IMG/VR virus record: IMGVR_UViG_3300038465_000158
Coordinates: 1 to 64,000 of that record
Length of the DNA: 64,000 bases
Strand: one strand, 5' to 3'
From: a virus
The number at the start of each line of letters is the position of its first letter. Position 1 is the stretch's first letter. Position numbers and translations under genes: made by a program. A model generated the notes under the pieces. The model had not been told where the DNA came from. It saw only the letters and a program-made list of their open reading frames with translations, and ran no database searches. Of the stretch, positions 38,903-49,693 are shown one piece after another.

Positions 38903-41900
38903 TGGCACTTCAAGACCTTACTCTTCTTATGGGTATCGAAGCCCGGGAAAATGTTGTTGGCGTTTGCCAGAGAATTTCTGATGAGGTCGAACGTGTAACT
39001 GGCCTGTTTAAGGACATGGGAGGCACCGCATCTGAGGCTGGTGACCTTATGACGACAGCCATGAGCGATCCAGAGACAACCGCTGGCATTCTCCAAGCAA
39101 GAATGACTGAACTCGCTGGAGCAACTGAACGTCTAACAATCGCAGAGAAAGAGTTTAGAGACGCGACACTCGCGGCGTCGGATATGAGTGATGTCGACGC
39201 CACTGCACTCGATCGCCAAGCAGCCGCAACAAAAGAGTACGAGGGTGCACTTGTTGTAGCGACAAAAGCGCAACATGATGCTCGAGATGCGACTGAAAAG
39301 AATATGGCGGCGCAAGATCTTGCGAACAAGTCAACTGATGAGTCCGCCGGTTTTCTTGCAGCGGCAGGAACTAAGTTAGACAAGATCGGTCCCGCAGCCG
39401 CTGTGGCCACTGCCGGAATCATTGGAATTGCGTATGAATCAGCTAAAGCTGCTTCTAAATTCAATGATGACATCATCACGGTTGCGAATAGCGCAAACAT
39501 CTCAATGAAGGCTGCAAATAACATTGGTCAAGCATTTCTTGACATGTCGACAAAATCAATATTCACGGCGAGTGACATCACGCAGTCGTTCGGAAAAGTA
39601 GCCGGCCAACTCACCCAAGTTGCTGGTCATGCTTTGACGGTAAAGCAATCAGTTGCGTTCATGAATGTCGCAATGCAAGCGGCTGCTGCATCTGGGCAAC
39701 CGCTCTCGACTATCACATCAAACCTCGCAAAGATCATGCAGCAGTACCACATCAGTTTGAAGCAAGCAGCCGCTGGCGAAACCGCGCTCTACAACGAAGG
39801 TCGACTCACTGGCCAAAACATGAATATGGTAACCCAGCAAATCACTCGTTTGAAGGGTCAGTTGGGCATTCTTGCTCCGAACATTGAGCAAACTGCCTCG
39901 TTCATGCTTGACTTGACAGATCACGGTATGAATGCTCGCCGAGCATCTCAAGCCTTGAGCAGTTCGCTGAACACGCTTTTGAAGACGAGCCACTTGACAG
40001 TGCCGACGATGAGTGAGATGGACGCAGCGCTGAAGAAGCTTCCGCCAGATTTGCAGCAGTACGGTAAAGCACTTCTTGACGGCAAAGAGAAAGTTTCCGC
40101 ATTTGACCAACAAATGAAGAATTTTGGCAAAGGTGAACTTCATGGCACCGTCATGGCGAGTTATTTGAAGTCGTTCGAGGGTCTTGCTACTCAAGCAAAG
40201 TCAAGCATCGGCACAATCAACGCGCTGAAACTCTCGCCTGTTCAAGAGGAGTTGTCGCATCTCGGAGTAAGTGTCTTCAACAGTAAGGGCAACTTCATTG
40301 GTTTGGCTGGCGTGCTCGCGAAGGTTGGTCCGAAGCTTAATGATATGCATAACAAGTCGAAAGAACTGACTGCTGCTACGATTCTGTTTGGCACTCAAGC
40401 CAAAGCACTTCTCCCGACTATTCTCGCCGGTGGAGTTGGTTACGAAAAAGCAGCAAAGGCGATCAACGATCAACGAGCAATGACAGAAGCATCACGGCGA
40501 GCGCAGAATAACTATGAAGCCGACATGAAGAAAGTCGACCATGCAATCGAGATGGTCCGCATCGAACTCGGCCAAGCATTCCTGCCTATTCTCGAAAAAG
40601 TCATGAAAGAGTTCGTCAAGATCGTCACACCGATTGCTGACTGGATTCAGAAGAACAAGAAGCTTACAGCCGAAATTCTGGTTGTCGTTGGCGGAATCAC
40701 TGGTCTTATTACCGTACTTTGGGCGACGCACAAAGTGATGAGCGTCGTGAGCAACACGTTCGTTAACTTTGGAAAAGATGTTCAGAAGGCATGGACTGCC
40801 GGAGGAAAACTCGTCTCTGGCATCAAGGACATAATCACGAAGATGACCGGTCTGAAGGCGGCAAACGAAGAAGCTGCCGGAACACAGGATGCCTTGGCTG
40901 GCTCAACTGAAGGTCTTGCTGTCGCACAAGGAGAGGGCGCCGCTGCAACAGAAGCACTCGGCGATGCATCGCTTGCCGCTGCTCCAGAAATTGATGCCGC
41001 TGGCGCTCCAGTTCTCGCAATCGTTGCTGCCATCGCACTTCTTGCGATCGCCATCTATGAGCTGGTGAAGCACTGGAAGACGGTTTGGGGCGCGATTAAA
41101 GATGTCGCAACAGCAGTATGGGATGCATTGAAGACGGCATGGAATGACTTCTGGGGCTTTCTCAAAGCAGCATGGGATACGCTCCTTAGCGTCGGTAAAG
41201 ACATCTTTCATACGTTGGGTATCGGCATACTCGTCGTTCTCGGACCCATTGGCCTTATCATCATTGCAGTCAAAGAACTCGTCACTCACTGGACGACGAT
41301 CTGGCATACAGTTCTTTCAGTCTTTGACACGGTCGCATCTGGCATTTCGAAAGGCGTTCACGACATCATCAGCTTCTTCACTGGTATGCCGTCGAAGATA
41401 CTCGGTTCAATTAGCAAACTTGGGAGCATGCTTCTCAACTTTGGCGAAACGTCTGTCAAGGATATGGGCAAAGGCATTGTCGCTGGCGCAAAAGCAATTT
41501 GGGACTTCTTCACAGCACTTCCTGGCAAAATTCTCTCGCTCGCTGACGGCGTGCTCGATGATATGCTTCACTTTGGTGAGAACATCGTGAAGCGAATTAT
41601 CAGCGGCATCGAGAACCTGGCGAGCGGAATTGGTAAGGCAGTCATGGATGCCATCAAACACATTCCTGGCATTGGTGGACTTCTCGCTAAGGGACTTGGT
41701 TATGCAGGTGATGTCGTGCACGGAGCGGGTGTAGTTATCGGCGGTATAGGGCACGGAATCTCTAGTTTGTTTCATCATGACGGTGGAATCATCAACGGAA
41801 CTCCTGGGTCTGACGTTCCAGCGATTCTACAAGCTGGAGAAGGGGTCTTTACACGAGGGCAGATGCGAGCGCTTGGTGGCATGGTGAATGCACCGAGATT

Positions 41901-42051
41901 CGTTATGGGCACGAGCGGAGGCGGTGACACTCACGTTCATGTTCACGTTCAAGGTGCCGTTTATGGTTCACTTGACAAGTTCGCTGGAGAACTCGGTCGG
42001 CATATCACTGGAACACTGTTGCCGCAGGCCGGCGTCAAACTGGATCACTAA
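38902..42051 (+). CDS. Tape measure protein
   Basis: 1049 residues. The N-terminal two-thirds are Ala-rich helices. Three hydrophobic segments follow (ILVVVGGITGLITVLW; VLAIVAAIALLAIAIYELV; GILVVLGPIGLIIIAV). Repeated Trp-helical units (TVWGAIKDVATAVWDALKTAW) are typical of tape measures. The C-terminus IINGTPGSDVPAILQAGEGVFTRGQM is a common ending. At about 0.15 nm per residue it predicts a tail near 150-160 nm. Confidence 0.92.
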   Translation: MALQDLTLLMGIEARENVVGVCQRISDEVERVTGLFKDMGGTASEAGDLMTTAMSDPETTAGILQARMTELAGATERLTIAEKEFRDATLAASDMSDVDATALDRQAAATKEYEGALVVATKAQHDARDATEKNMAAQDLANKSTDESAGFLAAAGTKLDKIGPAAAVATAGIIGIAYESAKAASKFNDDIITVANSANISMKAANNIGQAFLDMSTKSIFTASDITQSFGKVAGQLTQVAGHALTVKQSVAFMNVAMQAAAASGQPLSTITSNLAKIMQQYHISLKQAAAGETALYNEGRLTGQNMNMVTQQITRLKGQLGILAPNIEQTASFMLDLTDHGMNARRASQALSSSLNTLLKTSHLTVPTMSEMDAALKKLPPDLQQYGKALLDGKEKVSAFDQQMKNFGKGELHGTVMASYLKSFEGLATQAKSSIGTINALKLSPVQEELSHLGVSVFNSKGNFIGLAGVLAKVGPKLNDMHNKSKELTAATILFGTQAKALLPTILAGGVGYEKAAKAINDQRAMTEASRRAQNNYEADMKKVDHAIEMVRIELGQAFLPILEKVMKEFVKIVTPIADWIQKNKKLTAEILVVVGGITGLITVLWATHKVMSVVSNTFVNFGKDVQKAWTAGGKLVSGIKDIITKMTGLKAANEEAAGTQDALAGSTEGLAVAQGEGAAATEALGDASLAAAPEIDAAGAPVLAIVAAIALLAIAIYELVKHWKTVWGAIKDVATAVWDALKTAWNDFWGFLKAAWDTLLSVGKDIFHTLGIGILVVLGPIGLIIIAVKELVTHWTTIWHTVLSVFDTVASGISKGVHDIISFFTGMPSKILGSISKLGSMLLNFGETSVKDMGKGIVAGAKAIWDFFTALPGKILSLADGVLDDMLHFGENIVKRIISGIENLASGIGKAVMDAIKHIPGIGGLLAKGLGYAGDVVHGAGVVIGGIGHGISSLFHHDGGIINGTPGSDVPAILQAGEGVFTRGQMRALGGMVNAPRFVMGTSGGGDTHVHVHVQGAVYGSLDKFAGELGRHITGTLLPQAGVKLDH

Positions 42052-43556
42052 TGCCTGTTACACCAGATCTCGCCCCGCAAATAGCATGTTACATTACGCC
42101 GCCACATAAGCCGACAGTAAACTACGGAAACAAACTCGCATACAGTGGAGGAAACAACCAGATCTCAGTGACGCAAAACTTTGGTCGGCAAGGCGATACG
42201 GCGACGTTTGACTTGATTGACGGCAATTACGCAAGTGGCGAACCGCCAAACTTGGTTGTGCACCCGACATTCGTTATCCCCGCGTTCTCTGTTGTGAAAC
42301 TCATCGACACGGCAGCATTAACGTACTATGGAGACGATGACCGAGCATCCATTTTTTACGGATATGTCGCTCACCCTCAGTTGTCTTTGAACGGTGTGAG
42401 TGAGATGGACTGGTATCTGTCATGCGTTGACCCTGGCGGCTACGCGAATGCATCAGTCGTGCAAGCAGTGTATGAAGGTATTCCTATGGGAGACGCGATT
42501 GTTGACGTTGTTCGGAAATCGAATTGCGGCGTGCAAGCCAACACGATCGTCAATGGTGGTTTCGTCGAAAAGGGACCGACACTTAATAGAACCGTCATTC
42601 ACTACACAAATCTGACAAAAGCACTTCAGAAGATTTCGAAGATGGCATCATCTCAAAGTGCATACGGTTGGTACATCGATTCGACAATGAATCTTCATTT
42701 CTATGATCAGCAGCAAGCACCAGATTCTGGCGTAACGGTCACTGATACACCGACTGCTGCTGGACTTCTTTCGTACACGGAATGCCACATGGACCTAAAC
42801 CAGAAGATTACGTACGACTTTGACGGTTCATCTCTCTACAATCGAGCACTTGTTGTTGGAGCTTCTAAGACGATCACGACGACTGTGAAAGAGAAGCCGC
42901 TAGACACTTTTGTTGGAGACGGTAGCACGACTGAGTTCAAGATGTCATACGTGCCAGATACAACGGTCCAGTCTGCTTCGACAGCAAAAGCGACAAAGAC
43001 AACGCTACCAGTCGTCACTGTCAATGGCGTACAACAGACTATCACAATCTACGACGGCACGACCGCAGTTACTAACCAGTGGACAATACAACAAAATCCG
43101 AATGGTTCATGGGTTCTTGCAGTCACTCCAAACTTTGGAGTGACCCCAGGGGCTGGAGCAAAAATCTCCTTGTGGTATAGGTACAAATTGACGATAACTG
43201 CCCAGGTGGACCTCAAGCAGTCACAGAATGCAATCGGTGGGCCAAACCGTGGTGTATTTGCGACAGTAGTGAGCGCAACATCTCTTGACTCAACGGCTGC
43301 GGCTCATCAACGCGGCGCAAGAGAACTTGCTGAGTACGGACATCCGCAAGAAAAGATCCAATTTTACACGTCGCCAGAATGGATTGGCGTTTGGCGAGCT
43401 GGTATGACGTTCATTCTTGATAGCCAATTTCTTCTTGATTCGCAACGAGGATTTGCTCCTGGTCTTCATGCAAAGTTCATGATCACTCAACAGACGGTGA
43501 CGTTCACTCAGGGTGGATTCCGTCAATGGCAAGTAACGGCGGTGCGAGTCCAATGA
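42051..43556 (+). CDS. Tail tip hub / distal tail protein
   Basis: 501 residues, overlapping the tape measure stop. The N-terminal half (QNFGRQGDTATFDLIDG; IFYGYVAHPQL; MDWYLSCVDPGGY) fits the hub-like tail protein that follows tape measure in siphophages. A beta domain (DTFVGDGSTTEFKMSY...VTVNGVQQTITIYDG) is inserted. It should join the tube to the fibres. Confidence 0.65.
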   Translation: MPVTPDLAPQIACYITPPHKPTVNYGNKLAYSGGNNQISVTQNFGRQGDTATFDLIDGNYASGEPPNLVVHPTFVIPAFSVVKLIDTAALTYYGDDDRASIFYGYVAHPQLSLNGVSEMDWYLSCVDPGGYANASVVQAVYEGIPMGDAIVDVVRKSNCGVQANTIVNGGFVEKGPTLNRTVIHYTNLTKALQKISKMASSQSAYGWYIDSTMNLHFYDQQQAPDSGVTVTDTPTAAGLLSYTECHMDLNQKITYDFDGSSLYNRALVVGASKTITTTVKEKPLDTFVGDGSTTEFKMSYVPDTTVQSASTAKATKTTLPVVTVNGVQQTITIYDGTTAVTNQWTIQQNPNGSWVLAVTPNFGVTPGAGAKISLWYRYKLTITAQVDLKQSQNAIGGPNRGVFATVVSATSLDSTAAAHQRGARELAEYGHPQEKIQFYTSPEWIGVWRAGMTFILDSQFLLDSQRGFAPGLHAKFMITQQTVTFTQGGFRQWQVTAVRVQ

Positions 43557-43876
43557 CCGACATCAATGCAACACTGTCAATCACATTTTCAACCACTGGA
43601 TTCAATGCAGTTCAACCGTCGTCTCCTCAACAGTACTACAGTCCAGCAACTGGGCAACGAGCGTACACCGTTCAAGATGCTCTTGGAGCGCTAAACGATG
43701 CCATATTTTCAAACACTGATCCGACGTCTACTGGTGGAGATACTCCTGACGTTCTCTATAACTTCGTCACTTCTTCCGATGGTATGATTCTCGTAGATAA
43801 TGCGTTCACTGCATTTGATTTGAATGATTTAATCTACGACGGCGGATTCATTTATGCGCAAGGTGCTTGGCAATGA
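43553..43876 (+). CDS. Small tail protein
   Basis: 107 residues from ATG 43553 (ATGA overlap). Thr/Ser/Asp-rich with YTVQDALGALNDAIFSN. Position suggests a tail-tip accessory. No recognised domain. Confidence 0.6.
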   Translation: MTDINATLSITFSTTGFNAVQPSSPQQYYSPATGQRAYTVQDALGALNDAIFSNTDPTSTGGDTPDVLYNFVTSSDGMILVDNAFTAFDLNDLIYDGGFIYAQGAWQ

Positions 43877-44406
43877 GGGTAGGACTTGACATCAAAGGTA
43901 GGTTCACTCTTGAGACCTTCGACGGCAACAATCGTACTGCTAGATGGGAAACCGATAACACAGTTTGCATCGCTGGACTCACTGACGTTGCTGGAGCTCT
44001 TTCGTACCTTGGAGTGCAGGATATTGCAGACGAAATTGGGACCTCTCCTTACGTCATCACACCGATTTACGGAGCTCTAGGCACAGGTGATGTCACGACA
44101 AATCCTCCTTCAGTCTCAGATATTCAATTAGTCAACGAGATCACTCGAACAACGGCAACAGCATCTGGATTCGTTCCTGCTCTTGGAGCTAATCCCGGTC
44201 AAGCAGTATGGCAATTCCAATTTCCTATCAACAATTCTGGCGCGGATTACGTTCTAACAGAAGCTGGAGTTTTCACATTAGCTGAAGACATCACGAATAA
44301 CGGTGATCTGCTTGATCATGCTGCGTTCAACCCGCTAGCGACGTGGCCAGCCGGTCAAAGTCTTATTCTCTCGCTGCAACTTTCTCTTTATGCGGTGTCC
44401 TGGTAA
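43873..44406 (+). CDS. Tail-tip beta protein
   Basis: 177 residues from ATG 43873. GTSPYVITPIYGALGTGDVTTNPPS and YVLTEAGVFTLAEDITN resemble phage tail-fibre or baseplate accessory proteins, which carry the 'GTGTTAP..D..L..E' type pattern. TAATG junction with the next gene. Confidence 0.6.
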   Translation: MRVGLDIKGRFTLETFDGNNRTARWETDNTVCIAGLTDVAGALSYLGVQDIADEIGTSPYVITPIYGALGTGDVTTNPPSVSDIQLVNEITRTTATASGFVPALGANPGQAVWQFQFPINNSGADYVLTEAGVFTLAEDITNNGDLLDHAAFNPLATWPAGQSLILSLQLSLYAVSW

Positions 44407-45746
44407 TGACGACTCCAAAATGGTCCGCGGCTACTCCAGGTCAACCGATGCTGGCTGGTCAAGTCAATCAGTTTCTTGCTCTTCATTCTGCTGATTTTAC
44501 ATACCAAGGCACACAGTTCAACACAGTGACCCCGGCTGGGTCTGTAGATGGTATTGGAGATAACGGGCAATTAGCATTTCGATTTGAATCACCAAGTAGT
44601 CCAACAACTTTGGGTTGGATAGCACCTGCCGCAGGAATAGACAATGCAGGATGCGATGTTTTTCTCACGTTGCAGACTGACAGTGGAGCTGGTCCAACTG
44701 GAAATATTCTTGCTTCATGCTACATTCCAGCAGAATGGATGCCAGGAAGTTATCCTACGGATGTTTCAACATGGGGATTTCCTCTTCCATATGACATGAC
44801 TGCATCAACGTTTTACAATATCGTGTTCTCTCCGCTATCTGTTATTAGTGGAGGTCCTCCAGGATCTCTTTTTCCGAGTATAAATGATTTCAAGCTGTTG
44901 CATTCAACTGATGTGACTGGCGCGTACACATTTAATGGGACAGCATGGGTTGGGCAATCATATGGCTACGCAATTGCGCTCTACTCAGCGGCACAAACTT
45001 CGTCAGCTAGCACACAAAATCTTGTGAACGTCACTGAAGATGTCTTCAATGCAGGAAATCTTCTCGGCCCTCAGTTGCACAAAAACTACCAGTACAATTT
45101 TGACAATCTCATTGTCTACGCGCAAGAATGGGCGCAAAAAGCAGCATCTGGACCGTTCAATATGCTTTGTCGAGACGACGCAAGTTTTGGCGCTTCACTT
45201 GGTTCATTTTCGCTTGGCCCTCCAGTGAATTGCACAGTCATTCAAGCAACTGGAATCGCTCTTGTCGGCGGCCATTCGATGCAAATGCAAGCAACTGGCT
45301 CTGTTTCATCAATGTCAGTTTCAACACTAGCGTTGCCTGACCCTGCAGGATTGAACGAGTACATTGCAGTAAATTACAGCAGTAGTTATTCGGCTGTTAT
45401 TGCGATAGCACCTGCATCATCTTTGCAAGAAATCAGTGTTGACATTTCATGGTACACAGGCACACCGACTTTTATTTCGACTACAGTTGGAGTTCCTGTT
45501 GTGCAAACCGCAATTGATGAGTTCACGTTTGCGTACAACGTGAACGCGATCGCGCCGATTAACGCCGCAATAGCTCAATTGACGATAAATGTCACAGGAA
45601 GTCTTACTGGTGGAGACAACCATTACGTCGGTCTCGTCGGCATGTTCGCAAATTCCAACACGATTTGGTCGCCGCCTGCGCTTGGTATTTCATCTGCGAG
45701 AACACTCTCGTATAACCCAGCGGATGCGCCAGTCTATGTCTACTAG
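44406..45746 (+). CDS. Tail fibre/receptor-binding-type protein
   Basis: 446 residues from ATG 44406. PKWSAATPGQPMLAGQVNQFLALHSADFTYQG is a typical phage tail-protein opening. The rest is beta-rich and Ser/Thr/Ala/Gly-rich with few charges. No enzyme motif is visible. It probably forms part of the tip or a fibre. Confidence 0.6.
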   Translation: MTTPKWSAATPGQPMLAGQVNQFLALHSADFTYQGTQFNTVTPAGSVDGIGDNGQLAFRFESPSSPTTLGWIAPAAGIDNAGCDVFLTLQTDSGAGPTGNILASCYIPAEWMPGSYPTDVSTWGFPLPYDMTASTFYNIVFSPLSVISGGPPGSLFPSINDFKLLHSTDVTGAYTFNGTAWVGQSYGYAIALYSAAQTSSASTQNLVNVTEDVFNAGNLLGPQLHKNYQYNFDNLIVYAQEWAQKAASGPFNMLCRDDASFGASLGSFSLGPPVNCTVIQATGIALVGGHSMQMQATGSVSSMSVSTLALPDPAGLNEYIAVNYSSSYSAVIAIAPASSLQEISVDISWYTGTPTFISTTVGVPVVQTAIDEFTFAYNVNAIAPINAAIAQLTINVTGSLTGGDNHYVGLVGMFANSNTIWSPPALGISSARTLSYNPADAPVYVY

Positions 45747-45755
45747 GAAGGAATT

Positions 45756-46829
45756 ATGGTTGATGATTTAGCAGACTTCGCTGCCTCTACCGTCGCGGTT
45801 GCGCCATCGCCACAAATAACGGGTAGGTCACTTGTTGTGCAAAGTGGAGAAGGTGCATACTATCCTACGCCTCCGTTTGACGTGACAATGTCGCCCCCTG
45901 GCGTCAAGTCCACATGGTCGAATTCGGAACTCGGCGTATGCACGAACGTGTCTGGTGACACATTAACGATTACTCGAGGGGCATACGGTTCAAATCTACA
46001 AGTAATAGCAGTTGGTTGGACCGTGGAGAACAACATCACAAAGAATTTGCTTATGCAGATTCTCGCAGCTGTTGCTCCGCTTGCTACAAGTGTTGTTGGA
46101 CCAGATTCGTTTGGGGCTTCACCAGTTGTCGGCACTTCTTCATCAGTTGCTCGTGAAGACCACAACCACGGTCTTCCTGATGCAGCACTTCCACCATGGT
46201 ATCAAATCGGGACTGGAAGTCCAGTCGGTGTCGTCGTTCCTTATGCGATCTATGCTCTTTATCGTGATGATGCAACTGACGGTACTTTCATCGCAACTGG
46301 AACCACTGATGCTGATTGGCTAAGTCTCGGCGGCAATAATGGTGCCAACGGCGGTTTGTCATTTATCACTGGCGGTGCTGGATTTGCTTCAGTCATATTA
46401 GCAGCTCTTGGCGCAGGCGAACAAGCACAATTGCTTTCTGGCGTTGCTAGCGGGTTTACTGTGACAGATAACTACATCACTGTGACTATTACTGGGATGG
46501 GTTCATTCAATCTTTTCATTTCTGCTGGTGATCCGAACACGACATCTATTTCCGCGATCGCGGCTGGTGACTGGTGTGTCGATGTGACAAACTTTGCACA
46601 GTGGGTCGCGCAATCTTCGGGGACTGGCGACTGGTCTCTTGCATCCGGTTGGAAAGGATTGAATGCGTTCTACGCAGGTAGTACTGGTGCCGCAGGAGTC
46701 TTTTTACCGATGCAGCATGCAACATCTGGCGCCCCAGCATACGTAGAGGGCGGTATGTACTACGACACCACTTTGCATAAACTTCGTATCGGTGGTCTGT
46801 CTGCCTGGGAAACTGTCACGAGCGTCTAA
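45756..46829 (+). CDS. Tail fibre protein with APSP anchor domain (module copy 1)
   Basis: 357 residues; AGGAAGGA precedes the ATG. Residues ~10-105 (VAVAPSPQITGRSLVVQSGEGAYYP...TLTITRGAYGS...VGWTVENNITKNLL) match the start of the gene at 59350. The linker SSSVAREDHNHGLPDA is a fibre motif with the usual D-H-x-H. A beta C-terminal domain follows (SGVASGFTVTDNYITVTITG). Probably an anchor plus receptor-binding head. Confidence 0.7.
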   Translation: MVDDLADFAASTVAVAPSPQITGRSLVVQSGEGAYYPTPPFDVTMSPPGVKSTWSNSELGVCTNVSGDTLTITRGAYGSNLQVIAVGWTVENNITKNLLMQILAAVAPLATSVVGPDSFGASPVVGTSSSVAREDHNHGLPDAALPPWYQIGTGSPVGVVVPYAIYALYRDDATDGTFIATGTTDADWLSLGGNNGANGGLSFITGGAGFASVILAALGAGEQAQLLSGVASGFTVTDNYITVTITGMGSFNLFISAGDPNTTSISAIAAGDWCVDVTNFAQWVAQSSGTGDWSLASGWKGLNAFYAGSTGAAGVFLPMQHATSGAPAYVEGGMYYDTTLHKLRIGGLSAWETVTSV

Positions 46830-49184
46830 ATGCCATTAGGAACCGACTATCTTGGAGATTCCTATCTCGGCAGCAGCGATCCAGATTCATTTCCTGCTCC
46901 TCCAATTCCAGACAGCGGTGCAATCGAAAATTCGACGTGGCATTCGATTTCTCAAGGGAATGAAGTAAGTTCCGCGGACATCGATCAGCATCTTGTTGTC
47001 CATGCTTCGAGTGCGTCTTATGCTGACGGTACTCTCGCTGGATTTGATGTTGGAGCGACAAACGCACTTCCAATGACATTCGGTGGGCCATACGGTTCAT
47101 CGGCATCTATGGGATGGATCGGTGTTGACGGCACGAACGTATTTGCTGTGGCTCAAGCTTTGACAGACGGCACAACTTCATTTGGCGGTGGAACTCGTCT
47201 TCGTCTTCCAATTTCGTATTCGCAACTCACGCAGAACAGTAATGTTGATATGCAACAATATTCGTCAGCATGTGATCTTGTTGTCTCATTCCAGGGTTAT
47301 GAACCTCTTTTTGGTACTTCTACATATGCGCCAGACGGCAATGACTCTTTTTCAATTTTGATCCCGAAAGAGTTCATCAATTCGTTGCAATCTAGTGCGT
47401 GGCCAGACGCAAATGAATTCATGCCGAGTGACTTCTATACTCTTCCAACGTCGTTCGTTCCTGTGACAACTCTCACTACTGCTACGACGACTGATGTCAC
47501 ACTTTCTTCTAGTTTTGTAGACCAACTAATTGGTGTGATGGACAACACTAGTTTTCCAGTAAGTGGTGGAACTATCGTTCTCACATCGGGAATTTCTATC
47601 GCTACATTGTCGTATACTGGAGTTGATTTGAGCAACAACTTGCTTGGATGCAGTGTTGAGTTTGGTGATATCGCTGACCCGTCTGGAACACTGTATTCTG
47701 CCGGTGCGACCGTGGCAATCTCTGCATCGCTCCAAACTCAATACATCAGCGCTGGTATTTATGTTGTCGCGCAGAACACTCTTACATCAGACACAACAAC
47801 GGCGATAAATGCGGCTTCAGTGAATGGTGCCGCAACAAGTCTTAACACGACGTATTACGCGACGTACTTGGCTGGAAGCATCGGTCCTTGGACGACTGGA
47901 GATTCACTTCCTGAATATAACTGTGCTCTTGTCTACGCTCCAGCCAGTGAAACTCTCTACGCAATAGGACCGTCTGGCACATTGTATTCCGCATCGCTTC
48001 CGCAAGACGGAACAGTCATGGGCACTTGGGGGATTGTCCAACCGACTGTGCCGACTGATGTGACGTTCAATTTTCCAGCATACAATCTACTACCGCAAGA
48101 TGCGCTACCGTCGCTTGCTGTTTGCACACTTGACTCAATTGACTATGTTTTCATCATTGGTGGAATTTCAAACGGTGTTCAGCAATTCACTTGCTATTAC
48201 ACATACATCGCGACAACAACAGGAGCACTTGTCGATTTCGTCCAGACAGCACCGATTCCATTTGCTACGAGCCAAGGTACCGCAAACACATCGGCAGGGA
48301 TGTACAGTTTCTGCCAGAATAGTTGCATCTATGCTCGAGACACGACAAATCTTACGTACTTGACGCTTTATAGCATTCCAGTGTGGATTGATAGCGCTGG
48401 CGATATCAATACTGGTAACTGGACATGTGTAATTTCGCAATATCACAATCCAGTTTTCTCTTCTGTCGGCAACCAATTGATTCTCGGTGTTGGCTACAAC
48501 AATGTCGTGACGAATACGTCAGTTATTGGACTTACACCGGATGGATTCGGTATCAGTGACAACATCAATTCACTTCCTACGTTCTACAGTGGTATTCTTG
48601 CGTATGATGCTCTAGTGAACGCAGCAGTATTTGAAAATGATGACGGCACGTGCTCAGTTCTCTCAAGTTATGGATTTGCAGCATGGCTCTATCCGACAAC
48701 GTGGCTCGACATTCCTATGCCACCGATTGCGTCAAATACGTTTCTCGTCATCACAGCAGCGGGAACTCCACGAACGAATTTCGGTGTGAACATTGGTCTT
48801 CAAAACATCAATATGTACACGCCAGACACCGATTTAGCGCCGATTCTCAACTACCAATTTCCACCGATGGTTGTTAAAACTCCGAACGGATGGTCAAACA
48901 TATTTAAGAGTGGCGACGCAATGCTAGACTTCACATATTATGCATCGTCTCACATTGCATATCCGAGTTTCATCGGTCTATTTGAAGATGGCACCGATAC
49001 TCAGTGGACAATTGCGAAGTACAGTTCACCGAATGACTTGCTTCTTTACGTTGCTGATGTCACGTATGATCCACTCGGAATCAACAATACAGTTTCTGTC
49101 GCTGCGCTGGAATACGACGGTTTGAGCGGATTCAATAATCAACCACAAGCAATTGTCTCATCGATACAAGAGTTGGCATCATGA
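46830..49184 (+). CDS. MPLGxxYLG tail protein with propeller-like middle (module copy 1)
   Basis: 784 residues. It starts MPLGTDYLGDSYLGSSDPD, the same short anchor as the gene at 60670. Beta-rich throughout. The middle (CALVYAPASETLYAIGPSGTLYSASLP; AVCTLDSIDYVFIIGGISNG) has blade-like repeats suggesting a beta-propeller or Kelch-like fold. Likely a receptor-binding fibre. It has no clear catalytic residues. Confidence 0.6.
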   Translation: MPLGTDYLGDSYLGSSDPDSFPAPPIPDSGAIENSTWHSISQGNEVSSADIDQHLVVHASSASYADGTLAGFDVGATNALPMTFGGPYGSSASMGWIGVDGTNVFAVAQALTDGTTSFGGGTRLRLPISYSQLTQNSNVDMQQYSSACDLVVSFQGYEPLFGTSTYAPDGNDSFSILIPKEFINSLQSSAWPDANEFMPSDFYTLPTSFVPVTTLTTATTTDVTLSSSFVDQLIGVMDNTSFPVSGGTIVLTSGISIATLSYTGVDLSNNLLGCSVEFGDIADPSGTLYSAGATVAISASLQTQYISAGIYVVAQNTLTSDTTTAINAASVNGAATSLNTTYYATYLAGSIGPWTTGDSLPEYNCALVYAPASETLYAIGPSGTLYSASLPQDGTVMGTWGIVQPTVPTDVTFNFPAYNLLPQDALPSLAVCTLDSIDYVFIIGGISNGVQQFTCYYTYIATTTGALVDFVQTAPIPFATSQGTANTSAGMYSFCQNSCIYARDTTNLTYLTLYSIPVWIDSAGDINTGNWTCVISQYHNPVFSSVGNQLILGVGYNNVVTNTSVIGLTPDGFGISDNINSLPTFYSGILAYDALVNAAVFENDDGTCSVLSSYGFAAWLYPTTWLDIPMPPIASNTFLVITAAGTPRTNFGVNIGLQNINMYTPDTDLAPILNYQFPPMVVKTPNGWSNIFKSGDAMLDFTYYASSHIAYPSFIGLFEDGTDTQWTIAKYSSPNDLLLYVADVTYDPLGINNTVSVAALEYDGLSGFNNQPQAIVSSIQELAS

Positions 49185-49681
49185 ATTCAAAACTTCTCTA
49201 CTTAATTTCGCAGACGACTGTAGTAGGGAATCCGATTGGACGTATATCGCAGAATGTCACTAACCAACTCGTTACGACAGCATCCTCAACCGTGCCAGTC
49301 ATTTGGGACACATTTGATTTCGCAATCAACAACATGGTCTCCGGACCGGCAGGTTTCACTGTGCCGTTGCAAGGGTACTACTTAGTGAATGCGACTATGA
49401 CGTTTGGAAGTGCTAGTACTGGGTACACCGACCCACTTGCAAACACAATGGGAATTATTAGTGTCTTAGTCGACGGTATTTTGACAAGTCGCGGCAGTGA
49501 AATGTACTACGTTGACACAACAAGTGCCGGCCCGTATGCTAGTGTGGTATCTGACGTTCTCTACATTGATCAAGGTGGAACTGTCAGTGCAGAGGCATTC
49601 GGTAGCATTCCATCTGGTTCACTTTATTCATATGCAAATGATCATGAGACGTTCTTCTCTTTGGCGTACATATGTGCTTAG
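49181..49681 (+). CDS. C1q-like tail-tip protein
   Basis: 166 residues. The sequence alternates as in C1q/TNF-like jelly rolls: FTVPLQGYYLVNATMTFGS, ISVLVDGILTSRG, VVSDVLYIDQGGTVSAEAFG, FFSLAYICA. Such trimers often end phage fibres. The N-terminus MNSKLLYLISQ recurs in modified form at 51919 (MDSELLYLFSK) and 49694. Confidence 0.6.
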   Translation: MNSKLLYLISQTTVVGNPIGRISQNVTNQLVTTASSTVPVIWDTFDFAINNMVSGPAGFTVPLQGYYLVNATMTFGSASTGYTDPLANTMGIISVLVDGILTSRGSEMYYVDTTSAGPYASVVSDVLYIDQGGTVSAEAFGSIPSGSLYSYANDHETFFSLAYICA

Positions 49682-49693
49682 AATGGATTTCAA